Assembly (NCBI GenBank): GCA_016618085.1
Contig: JABLTG010000026.1
Coordinates: forward strand, 83,198 to 147,197
Direction of reading: 5' to 3'
Length of the DNA: 64,000 nucleotides
From: Neovahlkampfia damariscottae
Taxonomy: Eukaryota; Heterolobosea; Selenaionea; Neovahlkampfiida; Neovahlkampfiidae
Under the pieces are notes generated by a model. That model ran no database searches, had not been told where the DNA came from, and saw nothing but the letters and a program-made list of their open reading frames with translations. How positions within the stretch are numbered: the stretch's first letter is position 1; the number at the start of each line of letters is the position of its first letter. A program made the translations under genes and the position numbers. Shown in pieces: positions 31,755 through 41,695 of the stretch.

Positions 31755-33500
31755 TTATTCTAATGAATGTTCTTTCGTTTTCATTGATCCTGCTTTTCCA
31801 AATTCAATATATGCTTGACCTGTTTGTTTTTGAATCTTTTGTAATGTTTCAACAGATTTCAAAGGTGTATCAGTTGAAGACATTTTATTAATTTTCTGTT
31901 GTTGTTCAAATTGTCTTCTTTCTTTTTCAAGTTTATTTTTTCCAGGCATTTTATTGTGAAATTTTTGTGTCATTTGTTTCCAAGATTTCTTTTCATCCAT
32001 AACCTGACCAAATCTATCTTTTCTTTCAATTTTAATTTCAGGAACATCATCATCATAATTAATTTCATTTGAATATTTGATCTTTTTAGCTTTTGGTTTT
32101 TCATCTGATTTCTCTAAGAATTGATCAGCAAATTGAAGTGCTGCTGCAAGACCTGATGCAACTAAAGGCTCTTCAAATACATCTTCATCTTTTTTTGAAG
32201 ATGATGAAGATGCAACTGGTATTTTTAAATTTAATTCTTCTCTTTCTTCAATTTCCATTTTTTCTTCTCTTTTTATTTTAGGTTTTTTTATTTCAATTTT
32301 AGTTGGTTTATCTATTTTTATTGACTTTACAAATTCTTCTGTTGAATTTAAATATTTTGAATTGGAATTCAATTTTTCATTTTCTTCTTCTTCTTTTGAA
32401 ATTTCTTTAACTTTTTGTGTTATATTTTGAAATTCTTTAAATTGATTCAATTGTTGATTTCTTTGTTTTTCAAATTTTTCATCAATCTCTTCTTGATGAT
32501 TCTTTAATAAAAACTTTGATTTTAATTCAGCTTTTTCAACTGCATTTTTATAACCAATTTCCCTTTCAATTGTTTTTTTATCTTCTTTTTCTATTTGTCT
32601 GTTTCTTCTTGAACCATGATCTTTTTTATCATCAACATTTTCATCCAATGATATTTCAACATTTCTAATTTTTTTTTCTTTTATTTTTCTTTTTTTAACT
32701 TTAACTTTTTCTGTTTTATATTCAGACATAAATTTCTTTTCATCATCTAAATCGTAAATCATTTTTGAGTCATCTATTTTTTCATTCATTTTTGATGATG
32801 AATTCATTGATTTATTTCTATCATTTATTTTGAATTTCTTTTTTGATTCTTCAAATGTTTCATTGTCATATTGATTTAATAAACTAGTTTCTGGATTATC
32901 AATTGAGTCATAAACATTATAAGATAAACTTCTTTTTTCTTGTTTTTTGTTGTAATTTCTTTTTTCTTCTTCTCTTAATTCTACATTTTCTAATTCATCT
33001 TCACCTTCATCCATCATATCTTTATCTGCTAAAGTTAATATTATAGGATTCTCTCCGATTAATTCTTCATCATGAGCTATGGTTATACCATTTAAATCTA
33101 TATTTTGTTCTCGTTCCGCTTCTTCTTGTTCCATTTTCTTCAGTTTTTCTGCTGCTAATTTTTTTTCTTTTTCTAATTTTCTACTTTTTGCGACAAAAGC
33201 AGCAGCGTCGTCTTCTGAATCCGAAGAACTCTCGCCTAATGTTTTGGTTCTTTTTAATTCTCTTTCTTTTCTTAACCATTTTGCTTTTTCTATTCTTGAT
33301 TTAATGTCTTCTACATCTTGTGTTCTTTGAGCTGGTTTATGAATTTCTTTTTCCGAAATTTTTGTTTCAGTTTCTTCAGCATTTAACGGTTTGAGTCCTA
33401 AAGAAACTCTGAGAGCATTTGTTTCTTCAATAGAGAGTGATAAAGTTCCATCTCCATTCATTTTCATTTGCGGAGTTTTGGTCTGCTGTTCGCTCATCAT
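31755..33500 (-). CDS. SART1: U4/U6.U5 tri-snRNP protein SART1/Snu66
   Basis: Component of the spliceosomal tri-snRNP. The single-exon frame gives 581 aa from ATG 33500 (human 800). Family features: NALRVSLGLKPLNAE near the N-terminus, SRIEKAKWLRKERELK, the IAHDEELIGE-IILTLADKD segment, and the C-terminal LAAALQFADQF, then KDRFGQVMDEKKSWKQMTQKFH and MPGKNKLEKERRQFEQ. The middle is Lys/Glu-rich coiled coil. A longer in-frame start at 33635 exists but the promoter pentamer (33533-33537) lies inside it, so I prefer 33500. It lacks introns despite its splicing role. Confidence 0.94.
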   Translation of the reverse strand: MMSEQQTKTPQMKMNGDGTLSLSIEETNALRVSLGLKPLNAEETETKISEKEIHKPAQRTQDVEDIKSRIEKAKWLRKERELKRTKTLGESSSDSEDDAAAFVAKSRKLEKEKKLAAEKLKKMEQEEAEREQNIDLNGITIAHDEELIGENPIILTLADKDMMDEGEDELENVELREEEKRNYNKKQEKRSLSYNVYDSIDNPETSLLNQYDNETFEESKKKFKINDRNKSMNSSSKMNEKIDDSKMIYDLDDEKKFMSEYKTEKVKVKKRKIKEKKIRNVEISLDENVDDKKDHGSRRNRQIEKEDKKTIEREIGYKNAVEKAELKSKFLLKNHQEEIDEKFEKQRNQQLNQFKEFQNITQKVKEISKEEEENEKLNSNSKYLNSTEEFVKSIKIDKPTKIEIKKPKIKREEKMEIEEREELNLKIPVASSSSSKKDEDVFEEPLVASGLAAALQFADQFLEKSDEKPKAKKIKYSNEINYDDDVPEIKIERKDRFGQVMDEKKSWKQMTQKFHNKMPGKNKLEKERRQFEQQQKINKMSSTDTPLKSVETLQKIQKQTGQAYIEFGKAGSMKTKEHSLE

Positions 33501-33681
33501 GTATTTTGTTTGTTGAATTTTGGAGTGAAACAATTGGTGGATGATTATTAAATTCAATAAAAATATATTCACATAATTTTCTATTCTCTGATAAAAATGA
33601 AAGTCAATTTTCACACTGAATGTTACACCAATCATTTTACTTTTTGTCGAAATGAACGAACCAATTACAGCACAAATATAA

Positions 33682-34720
33682 ATGGATCAAAATGAAGTTC
33701 AACCCCTCGTTTTCAGTGGAGGTTCTTTTTGGATGATTTCTGGATATTCAGGTGATTTAGGACCTCGTGTAATATTTCCGATGATAGGAGGAAGAACTCC
33801 ATCAAAACAGTATGTCGAGAACAGAAATTTATGTGGATACGGTCCATGGGATGTCTTTGTTGGAGATGGAAGAAATTTGGTATCACAATTTTGTTTACCA
33901 ACTTGCAGCTGCTTCAGAAGATCATCCTATTATTTTTACTGAAGACATTGGAAATCCTCTTGAGAATAGAGAAAAAACAGCAGAAATTCTGTTCGAAACT
34001 TTTAATATTCCTGGGTTATACATGGCAAACTCTTTGATGATGTCTTTATACTCTTCAGGAAGGAACAGTTGTCAATATGGGACATACAAAAAATACAGTT
34101 TGTACTTTAAAAAATACTCAACCTACTGATATTTGCTCAACTTTGAATGATGCATACATATCAAAAATAGGAGGAAGAAAAGTTTCACACTATCTACATA
34201 AACTTTTGTCAAAAAAAGGTTATGATATTGAAACTACTCCACATGATTTTCAAGATGTCAAATTTATCAAAGAAGAACATTGTTATGTCTCTTTAAACTA
34301 TGAATCAGATGAAAAAATCTCGAAAGAATTGAGAGAATTGGAAAAATCTTATAAACTTCCTTCCAGATGGAAAAGAAATTACAATTGGAGATGAAAGATT
34401 CAAAGCACCAGAGATACTTTTTAATCCTTCAATCATCAACAGAGAAGAATTTTCAATCACAGAAATGGTTCAAAAATGTGTTGATGAATCAGGATTAAAC
34501 AACGTTGATGTTGTATTTTCTGGTCAAGGTTCAATGTTTGATGTTTGTGGTAGAATTGAAGTATGGAGACAAAAAAGTAAAATTCATTGCTCCTTCAGTA
34601 AATTGAAATCATTTTTAACTTCTTTTTAAACAGGACAGAAAATTCTCTGAATGGAACGAAGCTTCCACAGTTTCAAGTTTATCATCTTTTTTCGATAAAT
34701 GGTTGACAATCCACAAATTA
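33682..34720 (+). pseudogene. Divergent actin-like pseudogene
   Basis: Actin landmarks are recognisable but spread over all three frames. The first frame has VQPLVFSGGSFWMISGYSGD and PRVIFPMIGGR. After a shift and a deletion near 33812 comes MEEIWYHNFVYQLAAASEDH then LFETFNIPGLYMANSL. After a shift near 34063 comes GTVVNMGH, IGGRKVSHYLHKLLSKKGYD and EEHCYVSLNYESDE. After another near 34370 comes ITIGDERFKAPEILFNPS, and after one near 34575 VKFIAPS spliced to DRKFSEWNEA by an intact 36-nt intron. The nucleotide-binding DNGSG is replaced by FSGGS. At least four shifts, so not functional. CCAAT is retained at 33661-33665. Confidence 0.8.
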
Positions 34721-35070
34721 TGCATCAAAAATTTGATGTTTTACCAAAGTGCAAATATGCACCAAAGATTGATAAGATGCAATCAAAATTATTTGATGGA
34801 TACAAATCCTCTAAAGGAAGCGATATTTCAATTAAAATTTGAAACAAATCCATTATTTTTTATTTTTGTTAGTTTACCATTTTTGCCAATAAGCGCTCTT
34901 TACCTTGTCAAATGTAATGAGAATTATTTATTCTTTTTATTTCAGTGGGTCCATCAACAAAAATAGATGTGAGAATTTCAGCTGATTAAGGTGGTTTGAA
35001 TTATTTTTTATGTTTCGTTTTAGGAGTTGGATTTGGAGGTAAAGAAGCAATTAGTTGGTAAAGATTCGAA
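34721..35070 (+). pseudogene. Gene relic, possibly molybdenum hydroxylase (xanthine dehydrogenase-like)
   Basis: No long frame is open. Two intron-like GT...TTTCAG/TTTTAG stretches (about 34917-34946 and 34990-35022) separate short pieces reading VGPSTKIDVRISAD and GVGFGGKEAIS. The second resembles the GGGFGGKE segment of the xanthine dehydrogenase/aldehyde oxidase molybdopterin domain, and the first the preceding KI-VR strand. A stop interrupts the join. The upstream part (NPQIMHQKFDVLPKCKYAPK) is unassigned. Only a weak identification. Confidence 0.3.
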
Positions 35071-35113
35071 ATTATCCTGTTATTCCTCACGGTTTGTTCT
35101 AAGTTAACTTTAG

Positions 35114-35488
35114 AATGATATTATTGGTCGAAATAGGAAAAAGAGCAACATAAAATTGCTTTCAAAAATAGTAGTTTTGGAAGCAGTAAAACAAAATGGT
35201 CTTACACTTGAACATGTACCAAAGGAATTACAAAATGATAAAGAAATAGTTTTGGAAGCAGTGAAACAGAATGGTTGTTCAATTGTCTGGGCATCATCTG
35301 AATTAAAAAATGATAAAGAGGTAGTTTCAGAAGCAGTGAAAGTGGGTTTTTCACTTGAACATGTATCCAATGAATTAAAAAAGGATAAAGAAATTGAATG
35401 GATATCTAAAAACTATTTCAAAACCATCAGAGAAATTTCTCCTTATGACGTTATGATTCGCTTTAAATATTCAAGTCGGGAGAAATAA
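35114..35488 (+). pseudogene. DUF4116 repeat fragment lacking a start codon
   Basis: Three DUF4116 repeats can be read: IVVLEAVKQNGLTLEHVPKE, IVLEAVKQNGCSIVWASSEL and VVSEAVKVGFSLEHVSNELK, each followed by (N/K)DKE. The DNA repeats with a period of about 75 nt. The open frame begins after a TAG at 35111-35113 and contains no ATG before the repeats, so it is probably a 5'-truncated relic unless an upstream exon supplies the start. DUF4116 proteins usually carry many more repeats. Confidence 0.65.
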
Positions 35489-35677
35489 ATTTTTATATCA
35501 AAAGGAACTCAAATTCTTTCTTTCTCGATGGTGGGTAAATTCCCGAGTCTGGTCAATCAGGCAACTTATTATCGGTAAAATTTTAAAGAGAAAAACTGAT
35601 CTAAAAACAAACCTTCTTTTCACCAAAACAAGATAAAAGAGTTGGCCAATCAAAACAATCAAAATCAAAAAGAAACA

Positions 35678-36418
35678 ATGAGTGATAAATTTGTTTTGAC
35701 TTGTCTTGGGAAACAAGGTTGTGGAAAAAGTTCCTTGCTCAATAATATTCTTGGAAAAAAAATCTATCAAACAGGAGTAACACTCCAAAAAGATAATTTT
35801 GCTCAATTAACTTTAAATCACCTGCAAGATGGAAATTGGTCCGACAAAAAAGATGCAACTCCTTTAGAAACATTAGATACGCCTGGTTTTATGGACAACT
35901 CAGATGGTTTAGATGGAAAATCTCTTGTAAATTTATTTTGTAGATTTATGAAAGAAGCAACTGTTAGAGGTATTAACGGATTTGTCATTGTTTTCAACTT
36001 TGAAAATTTCGAACCAAATGTAGATTCTGTATCTATTGAAACACTCCAAATGTTAACAGACATGTTCACACCAAACTTCTGGGATCATGCAGTAATAGTT
36101 TTTACTCATTGTGACCCTGAATCAAATTGGAAAGAAAAAAAAGAAAAAGTTGAAACTGGATTAATTGAAACATTAAGTGCATTTTTAAAAGATTTCAAAA
36201 AACCAAAAATCATTTATCTAAGTAATTTAAACACAGATGGTGTTAAAGAAATTCATGACACAGTTTGTAATTTTAAGAAACTTGATAATGATACAACAAA
36301 ATCAATTAGAAAAATGCTTGAAAATTCAAAAATAAAAGATGAAGAAATTGATGATTACATTATTGGAAGAATTGTTGGACCTTTAGGTGTAATTTTAAAA
36401 GAATGTCGAATTTTATAA
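35678..36418 (+). CDS. AIG1/GIMAP-type GTPase with C-terminal prenylation motif
   Basis: A 246-aa single-exon GTPase of the AIG1/Toc34/septin-like group. G1 is GKQGCGKSS, G3 is DTPGF, and the G4 position reads FTHCD, as in AIG1 proteins where it departs from NKxD. The hydrophobic strand GFVIVFNFENF and the following helix fit the family. The C-terminus is C-R-I-L, a CaaX box with Leu last, predicting geranylgeranylation and membrane attachment. GIMAP/AIG1 GTPases oligomerise on membranes and are expanded in some amoebae. The ATG at 35678 was chosen over an upstream TTG because CCAAT (35646-35650) lies between. Confidence 0.85.
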   Translation: MSDKFVLTCLGKQGCGKSSLLNNILGKKIYQTGVTLQKDNFAQLTLNHLQDGNWSDKKDATPLETLDTPGFMDNSDGLDGKSLVNLFCRFMKEATVRGINGFVIVFNFENFEPNVDSVSIETLQMLTDMFTPNFWDHAVIVFTHCDPESNWKEKKEKVETGLIETLSAFLKDFKKPKIIYLSNLNTDGVKEIHDTVCNFKKLDNDTTKSIRKMLENSKIKDEEIDDYIIGRIVGPLGVILKECRIL

Positions 36419-36629
36419 ATTTTATTTTTCACTATCCATCTTTGAAATAATCACATCACAACATCAGATTAACTGTTTTTTTCTTTTGATCTTTTTTTTT
36501 GTACTTGTCCAAAAATAGATGATGAAACAATTCCGTCTTCTTTGATAACTTTAGCATGATAATATATAATTTTGAAATCAAAATTTACATAAATTTTGTC
36601 AATTTTGCAAAAAAAAATCGAGATTTATT

Positions 36630-37187
36630 TTAATAAACTTTAAACTTCATTGGTCTACATTTTATTTTGATTTTTTGGCCAAGAGGTCCAAGCATAAATT
36701 TTTCATCACTATGATACACTTGATGTCTAATACAATGAATATTATAATCACCTTTGTCAAAGAATTTTGGATCAATTTCTGTTATATCAACTGTGATAGA
36801 AACAGATTCACCTTTTTCAAGATCAATATAATTATTTTCATCCTCTTCATTCAAATCATAATTTGGTTTTCCTAATTCTATGTATGATTTATCTTCAAAA
36901 ACATCTTGGACTTCATCTTTTTCAACAACAAAACCATAAAGTGACTCAAACACTGAGTTTGGTTTAAAAAGTTTATAGTTAAATCTTGAGTCATTTATCA
37001 TTTCAACTGTTACCAATATTTGTTCTTTTTCTGAAAATTGTAAGTTTTAATGTTTTTTTTAAAAACCTCTAAAGTGTAACTTTTGAAGACTCAACTCAGC
37101 AGTAATTTTATGATGTTTTTTATCACGGTAAATTTGAGTCATTCTTGTTTTTAATTCTGCTTGACTTCTGCTTCTTGCTCTACTCAT
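36630..37187 (-). CDS. Unknown beta-rich protein
   Basis: Exons 37067-37187 and 36630-37030 with a 36-nt intron give 173 aa; the GTTTTT donor was needed to keep frame. The N-terminal 40 residues are basic (MSRARSRSQAELKTRM). The rest alternates polar and hydrophobic residues as in a beta-sandwich: QILVTVEMINDS, GESVSITVDI and KGDYNIHCIRHQVY, ending in IKIKCRPMKFKVY. No known family. Downstream, at 36430-36556, an open minus-strand frame (IYYHAKVIKEDGIVSSSIF) could be another exon, but I found no usable acceptor. CCAAT is at 37209-37213. Confidence 0.6.
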
Positions 37188-37564
37188 TGTTAACAAAAAT
37201 TCGGTTGTCCAATGAAAGGGTTGAAAAAATTTCTGACAGATGAATATTATTACCACAATTTCGATTTCATCTTGCTGAGATATTCAGCAATACTAAGAAA
37301 ATTAATAGTGAACCTGAGCTTCTCTCCATTTTTGTGAATGAGAACCGAAAAATTAATAGTCAATTTGTTCTGTATCGTTGAATTGAAGTGCTTGGTATTA
37401 CATCTCTGAACTACATTCATTAGAGAAGGAAAACTGAAGATCCAAAATGTATCCCTCCTTTTCCATATTTGGTGTGACAAACGTTCATTGGATAAACATC
37501 CGGAGAAAATTATAAATGAAAGTGGTTGGATAAATTTCGAATCCAGACAAAAATAACCTCAACA
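37188..37564. other. 377-nt region without a confident gene
   Basis: Contains the CCAAT (37209-37213) of the minus-strand gene and TTGGATAAA twice (near 37489 and 37537) before the plus-strand TMCO4 gene. A minus-strand frame at 37250-37480 reads FSFPSLMNVVQRCN and FNSTIQNKL, faintly like an F-box, but has no ATG start and is probably a relic or chance. Confidence 0.35.
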
Positions 37565-39508
37565 ATGACAAAAGAAGGAGAAGAAATTAAAATAGATTTA
37601 AAAGATATTCCATTAATCAAAACACTGAAAGATGTTCCATATGAACAAATAAAACAAATTGGTACTTTGTACGTTTGTAGTTCAGGACACTGGTACAAAA
37701 CTAAAATGAATTTAATACATGCTTTACTTAAAGATTTAAACCTAAAAGAAAAGGATATCAAAGATATCCTGAGTCTCCTTGAAATAAATGGAGAAGAAGA
37801 ATTACCTCCTTTGGAAGCATTTTTCTTTTCAGAAAAAATTCATGATGATTACAAGTGGTTATCTCTTTGGAGTTTCCTCGCATTAACATTACTTCATGAA
37901 AAGAAGTATGATTCTAGGGTTAGAGTTTCTTTGAATGAAATGGCTTCAATTTTAAAAATTGACTTGGAAGAATTTTATAAAGCAGAAGACGATTTAGCAA
38001 TTCAGTTAGGAGAGAAACTTGAAGAAATTAAAAAAGTTTCAGAACAACAAAAAAAAAAATCTGCGCTGAATACTATCGGAAGAATGGCTCTTGTTGGTGG
38101 TGCATCTTTAATTGGAGGAACTGCATTGTTGGTAACTGGTTTATTAGCTGCTCCATTAGTTATTCCAGCTATAGTAGGAGTATTAGGTACCATTGGAGTT
38201 GTAGGAGCAGGAGTTGCAAGTATAACAGCAATGGGATCTTCCATTATTATATTAGGTGGTGTACCATTAGTAGCTGGAGTATTTGGAGCCACAGGTGCAG
38301 GATTAGTTGGTTATCAAGTTTTAAAAAGAACTGCTGGAATTAGTTATGCTGAATTTCAAAGAATCGAATTTTTAAATGAAAAAGTTGATTTTAAAGATTC
38401 AAAATTCAAATCAGAAAAATTAAAGAAATATGAATTTGATATTAAAGAAGAAGAAGATATGAAAATATTTACACAAAAGCCAGATAAAGAAATATTAAAA
38501 AATGAAGATGAAATTATCCAAGAAATTAATGAAAAGAAACAACCAATAGAACAAGAGAAACAACCATTAAAACAAGAGAAACAAATAATTGAAAAGAAAC
38601 AAGAAATCAAAATTGAAAAACAAAAAATTGAAGAAAAAAAAGAAGAAAGAGTTTTAAGTGAAATTAACAAAGAGAAAGAAATTCCAAAAATTAATTTAAA
38701 TGCAATTCAAAATCCAGGAATGAATGTTTATATTGCTGTCTCTGGATTTTTAAAATATGATAAAAAAACTGAAACACCTTATTATTGGCAAGTCATGAGA
38801 CAACAACATGATCATGGTGAAATGTTTACATTTGATTGGGAACCTGATTTATTATTAGAAGTTGGTAGTTTAATCACTGATTTTGTTGGTTCAAATATTG
38901 CAAAATATATTCAAACTTATTGGTTACAAACTGTTGGTGCAATGATTGTACCAACACTTGGACTTTTAATGGCATCTATGACATGGCCTTTATTATCTTT
39001 AAAAGTATTTTCTTTGATAAACAATCCATGGAGTTTAAGTTTAGACAGAGCAGATAAAGCTGGAATTGTCCTTGCAGATGTTTTAGCCAGTCACATTCAT
39101 GGAAATAGACCTGTTAATTTAGTTGGATTTTCAATGGGTGCTCGAGTAATATTCAAGTGTTTAATGGAATTAGAGAAAAAGAATTTACATGGAATTGTTG
39201 AAAATGTTTTCTTATTTGGAGCACCAGTCCAATGTTTAAAAGATAATTGGAAAAAAGCAAGAAGTGTTGTTGGAGGTAGATTTGTAAATGGATATTCAAT
39301 CAAAGATTGGGTATTAGCATATCTATATAGAGCATCTTCTTTAAATTATGATGTTGGTGGTTTACAACCATCCTATCCACAATATGACATTGAAAATGTT
39401 GATATCTCAGATATTATAGAAGGACATCATCAATATTCTGATCCTTTAAAAATGAACAAAATTTTGAAACGATTGGATATACATAGAAGTTGTAAAATTA
39501 TTGAATAA
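37565..39508 (+). CDS. TMCO4: TMCO4/DUF726 membrane alpha/beta-hydrolase
   Basis: A 647-aa single-exon member of the DUF726 family (TMCO4, yeast Mil1). A helical N-terminal region is followed by a glycine/alanine-rich double hydrophobic segment (about residues 180-255: LVGGASLIGGTALLVTGLLA, VVGAGVASITAMGSS, VAGVFGATGAGLVGY). A Lys/Glu/Gln-rich insert comes next (about 310-375). The hydrolase domain shows MNVYIAVSGFL, the FTFDWEPDLL block, LVGFSMGARVIF with the nucleophile-elbow Ser, and NVFLFGAP. Homologues act on ER/Golgi membranes and bind AP-1. The ATG at 37565 follows TTGGATAAA rather than a full CCAAT. Confidence 0.92.
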   Translation: MTKEGEEIKIDLKDIPLIKTLKDVPYEQIKQIGTLYVCSSGHWYKTKMNLIHALLKDLNLKEKDIKDILSLLEINGEEELPPLEAFFFSEKIHDDYKWLSLWSFLALTLLHEKKYDSRVRVSLNEMASILKIDLEEFYKAEDDLAIQLGEKLEEIKKVSEQQKKKSALNTIGRMALVGGASLIGGTALLVTGLLAAPLVIPAIVGVLGTIGVVGAGVASITAMGSSIIILGGVPLVAGVFGATGAGLVGYQVLKRTAGISYAEFQRIEFLNEKVDFKDSKFKSEKLKKYEFDIKEEEDMKIFTQKPDKEILKNEDEIIQEINEKKQPIEQEKQPLKQEKQIIEKKQEIKIEKQKIEEKKEERVLSEINKEKEIPKINLNAIQNPGMNVYIAVSGFLKYDKKTETPYYWQVMRQQHDHGEMFTFDWEPDLLLEVGSLITDFVGSNIAKYIQTYWLQTVGAMIVPTLGLLMASMTWPLLSLKVFSLINNPWSLSLDRADKAGIVLADVLASHIHGNRPVNLVGFSMGARVIFKCLMELEKKNLHGIVENVFLFGAPVQCLKDNWKKARSVVGGRFVNGYSIKDWVLAYLYRASSLNYDVGGLQPSYPQYDIENVDISDIIEGHHQYSDPLKMNKILKRLDIHRSCKIIE

Positions 39509-39558
39509 AAAAATTTGATTTGTGGATGAAGAATTTTTCCGAATTTTTCCGATGTTTT

Positions 39559-39600
39559 TTTTTTCACACACCATTAAATTATATGTTTTGTGTGAAAAAA
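39559..39600. repeat. 12-bp hairpin in the 3' flank of TMCO4
   Basis: TTTTTTCACACA (39559-39570) pairs exactly with TGTGTGAAAAAA (39589-39600) across an 18-nt loop. It starts 51 nt after the TMCO4 stop codon and probably lies in the 3' UTR; the same region has two copies of GAATTTTTCCGA. A role in 3'-end formation or stability is only a guess. Confidence 0.55.
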
Positions 39601-39696
39601 TTGTTTTTTTCAATTAGAAGAATATGTGTACCAATTAAATGTTGTCTTGGATCAAAACACTTTTTCCGTTGACCAATCATTTTTTTTTCTTGAATA

Positions 39697-40536
39697 ATGA
39701 ACAAAACTCTTGACATTATGGAACAAGTGAATTACTTTTTCTTTGAAGCTTACAAAGTGCACGGAAATGATCCTAATATGTTACTCAATAGACCTGATGT
39801 TCAACATATCATGCCTTGGACTGCTGTAGTTTTATATTTAATCATGTTAGTGGTTGTACCTAAATTTATCAAAAAACCAATTCCAGGAATTAAGTTAATT
39901 ATGGCTGTTTGGAACTTTTTTTTAGCTGTTCTTTCTGTCATGATGTTTATTGGACTTTTTGTGCCATGGTTTAAAACTTTATTGGAATATGGAGGTTACA
40001 ATACAGTTTGTAGTCAAGGAGGAGTAAATTTTGTTGACACACCACTTTCAATGTGCTTTTGGGGTTATGTTTTTGTCATTTCAAAATATATTGAACTTTT
40101 AGACACATTTTGGATGATGTGCAATAACAAACCAGTTGAACTTTTACATTGGTGGCATCACGTTAGTGTTTTACTTTTTACATGGTACGCTTCAATGTGG
40201 CAAACATCACTTGGTTGGATTTTCAGTTCAATGAATTCTTTGATTCACTCTTTCATGTATACTTATTATTTTTTGATGTCAATTGGTTATAAACCATCAT
40301 GGGCTAAATTACTCACAATTGGTCAAATTACACAAATGATTATTGGAACAGCTGTAAATGCTTATTTTTTTTATAACTACTACCACGGAATTCCATGTGA
40401 ATGTACACGCCCAGATTTAATGATGGTTGCTTGTTCCATTATATATGGTTCATACTTAATTTTATTCCTCAGATTTTATTTCAAAAGATATGTTTTTGTG
40501 AAACCAAAAAAAACGGAAAAAAAAAAAGAAGAATAA
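39697..40536 (+). CDS. ELO family fatty acid elongase
   Basis: Condensing enzyme (3-ketoacyl-CoA synthase) of very-long-chain fatty acid elongation in the ER membrane. 279 aa, one exon. Family motifs in order: KYIELLDTFWMM, the histidine box LHWWHH, NSLIHSFMYTYY, and TIGQITQM. About seven hydrophobic segments are visible. The tail KKTEKKKEE ends in KKEE, a dilysine (KKxx) ER-retrieval signal. CCAATC at 39673-39678 is 20 nt upstream of the ATG. The WWHH variant of the box and substrate range cannot be interpreted from sequence alone. Confidence 0.95.
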   Translation: MNKTLDIMEQVNYFFFEAYKVHGNDPNMLLNRPDVQHIMPWTAVVLYLIMLVVVPKFIKKPIPGIKLIMAVWNFFLAVLSVMMFIGLFVPWFKTLLEYGGYNTVCSQGGVNFVDTPLSMCFWGYVFVISKYIELLDTFWMMCNNKPVELLHWWHHVSVLLFTWYASMWQTSLGWIFSSMNSLIHSFMYTYYFLMSIGYKPSWAKLLTIGQITQMIIGTAVNAYFFYNYYHGIPCECTRPDLMMVACSIIYGSYLILFLRFYFKRYVFVKPKKTEKKKEE

Positions 40537-40553
40537 AAAAATATTTTGAGATT

Positions 40554-41503
40554 TTAATGAATTACACGTCCATATGGATCTTTTATCAAACCTTCTGTTA
40601 TTACATACAAATAACTTGCAATTAGTCCTAAAAATACAAATCCCATGACAAACATTGAAACACATAAAATTACTATCAGAGCAATCAACGTTTCTCGGTC
40701 AAAATTAATAAAACCAAATGGTGTTTGAATTGATATAGTTGGATCATGTATCATATCTCCAGTGAATTTATCATAAACTACAATGACAGTTGAAGTTTGT
40801 TCTGAAGAAAATGTAGTTACATTTGTACCTGCGACTGTAATTGGTACAATTTCAAACAAACCATATGGACCAAAACCAACACCATTTTTCTTTTTTACAT
40901 ATGTTGTTTTTGGTATTGCTGTCGTTGAGTTATTTTCTACTGTCAGTCTAAAAACATTAATTTTTGTTTAAAGTTTACTTGTATCCTAAGACAAGATAGT
41001 TTCCGTTCTTCTTCCAACTTGAATCATAATTTGTAACTACAGTATCAAATTTCAGTTGCTTTTTTTCTGAGTTAAATTTAACCACAAACGTCAATGAAGC
41101 ATCTGAGTTCATTATTGAAGCAGTAAGATTGAATGACAGAGTTCCATTGAATACAATAGGTGTAGTAAATGACCAACTTAAAACTTAAAAATATCCAATG
41201 CTTACGTTAAGGAAGGTAAAGCTACAACAGTTCCACCAACTTTGAAATTATAGTCTTCTACAGTTTTAGTTTGATACATCAAGCTAAAGCTAGCATCATA
41301 CCATACACCATCATTATGAGATATACTTTGAAATGAGTTAGTACTTTTTTTTTTCCTCACCGAAATGAAGGTACACCTATGACAGTTACTTCTATTGTTG
41401 TTCCATTGTATGCAGAACGATAACCATTTAATATTTTAACGTATTCAAACTCTGAGCGTACAACTAAGAAAAGTATGAGTAGAGTTATAACCTTCAACAA
41501 CAT
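40554..41503 (-). CDS. Type I single-pass membrane protein with signal peptide
   Basis: Exons 41361-41503, 41206-41325, 40979-41176 and 40554-40947 with introns of 35, 29 and 31 nt give 284 aa. The signal peptide is LLKVITLLILFLVVRS. The lumenal part has several N-glycosylation sites (NGT, NLT, NNST, NVT) and beta-strand-like segments. One transmembrane helix (LIALIVILCVSMFVMGFVFL) precedes a short tail ending YGRVIH. I recognise no family. The stop is 17 nt from the ELO stop. ATTGGTC is about 25 nt upstream of the ATG, which was chosen for its signal peptide. Confidence 0.75.
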
Positions 41504-41695
41504 TACACTACAATAGAATCAGTTGACCAATCGGATATGTTTTTACTTGAAGAAGTGACATGAGATTTTTTTTTTTCCAAACAAGAGCCTTTCGATGGAT
41601 TTTTTTGATAAATAAATTTGAAACTGTTGTGTAGAATTTTTTTTTGTCAAAAATTTAATTTTTTATTTTTTTTTTTATTTTAAAATATAAGCAGC

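Noticed and set aside
33501-33635. Longer SART1 start at 33635 adding a hydrophobic N-terminus
   Set aside because: The promoter pentamer lies inside the extension, the added sequence does not match SART1, and MSEQQTK at 33500 is a better start.
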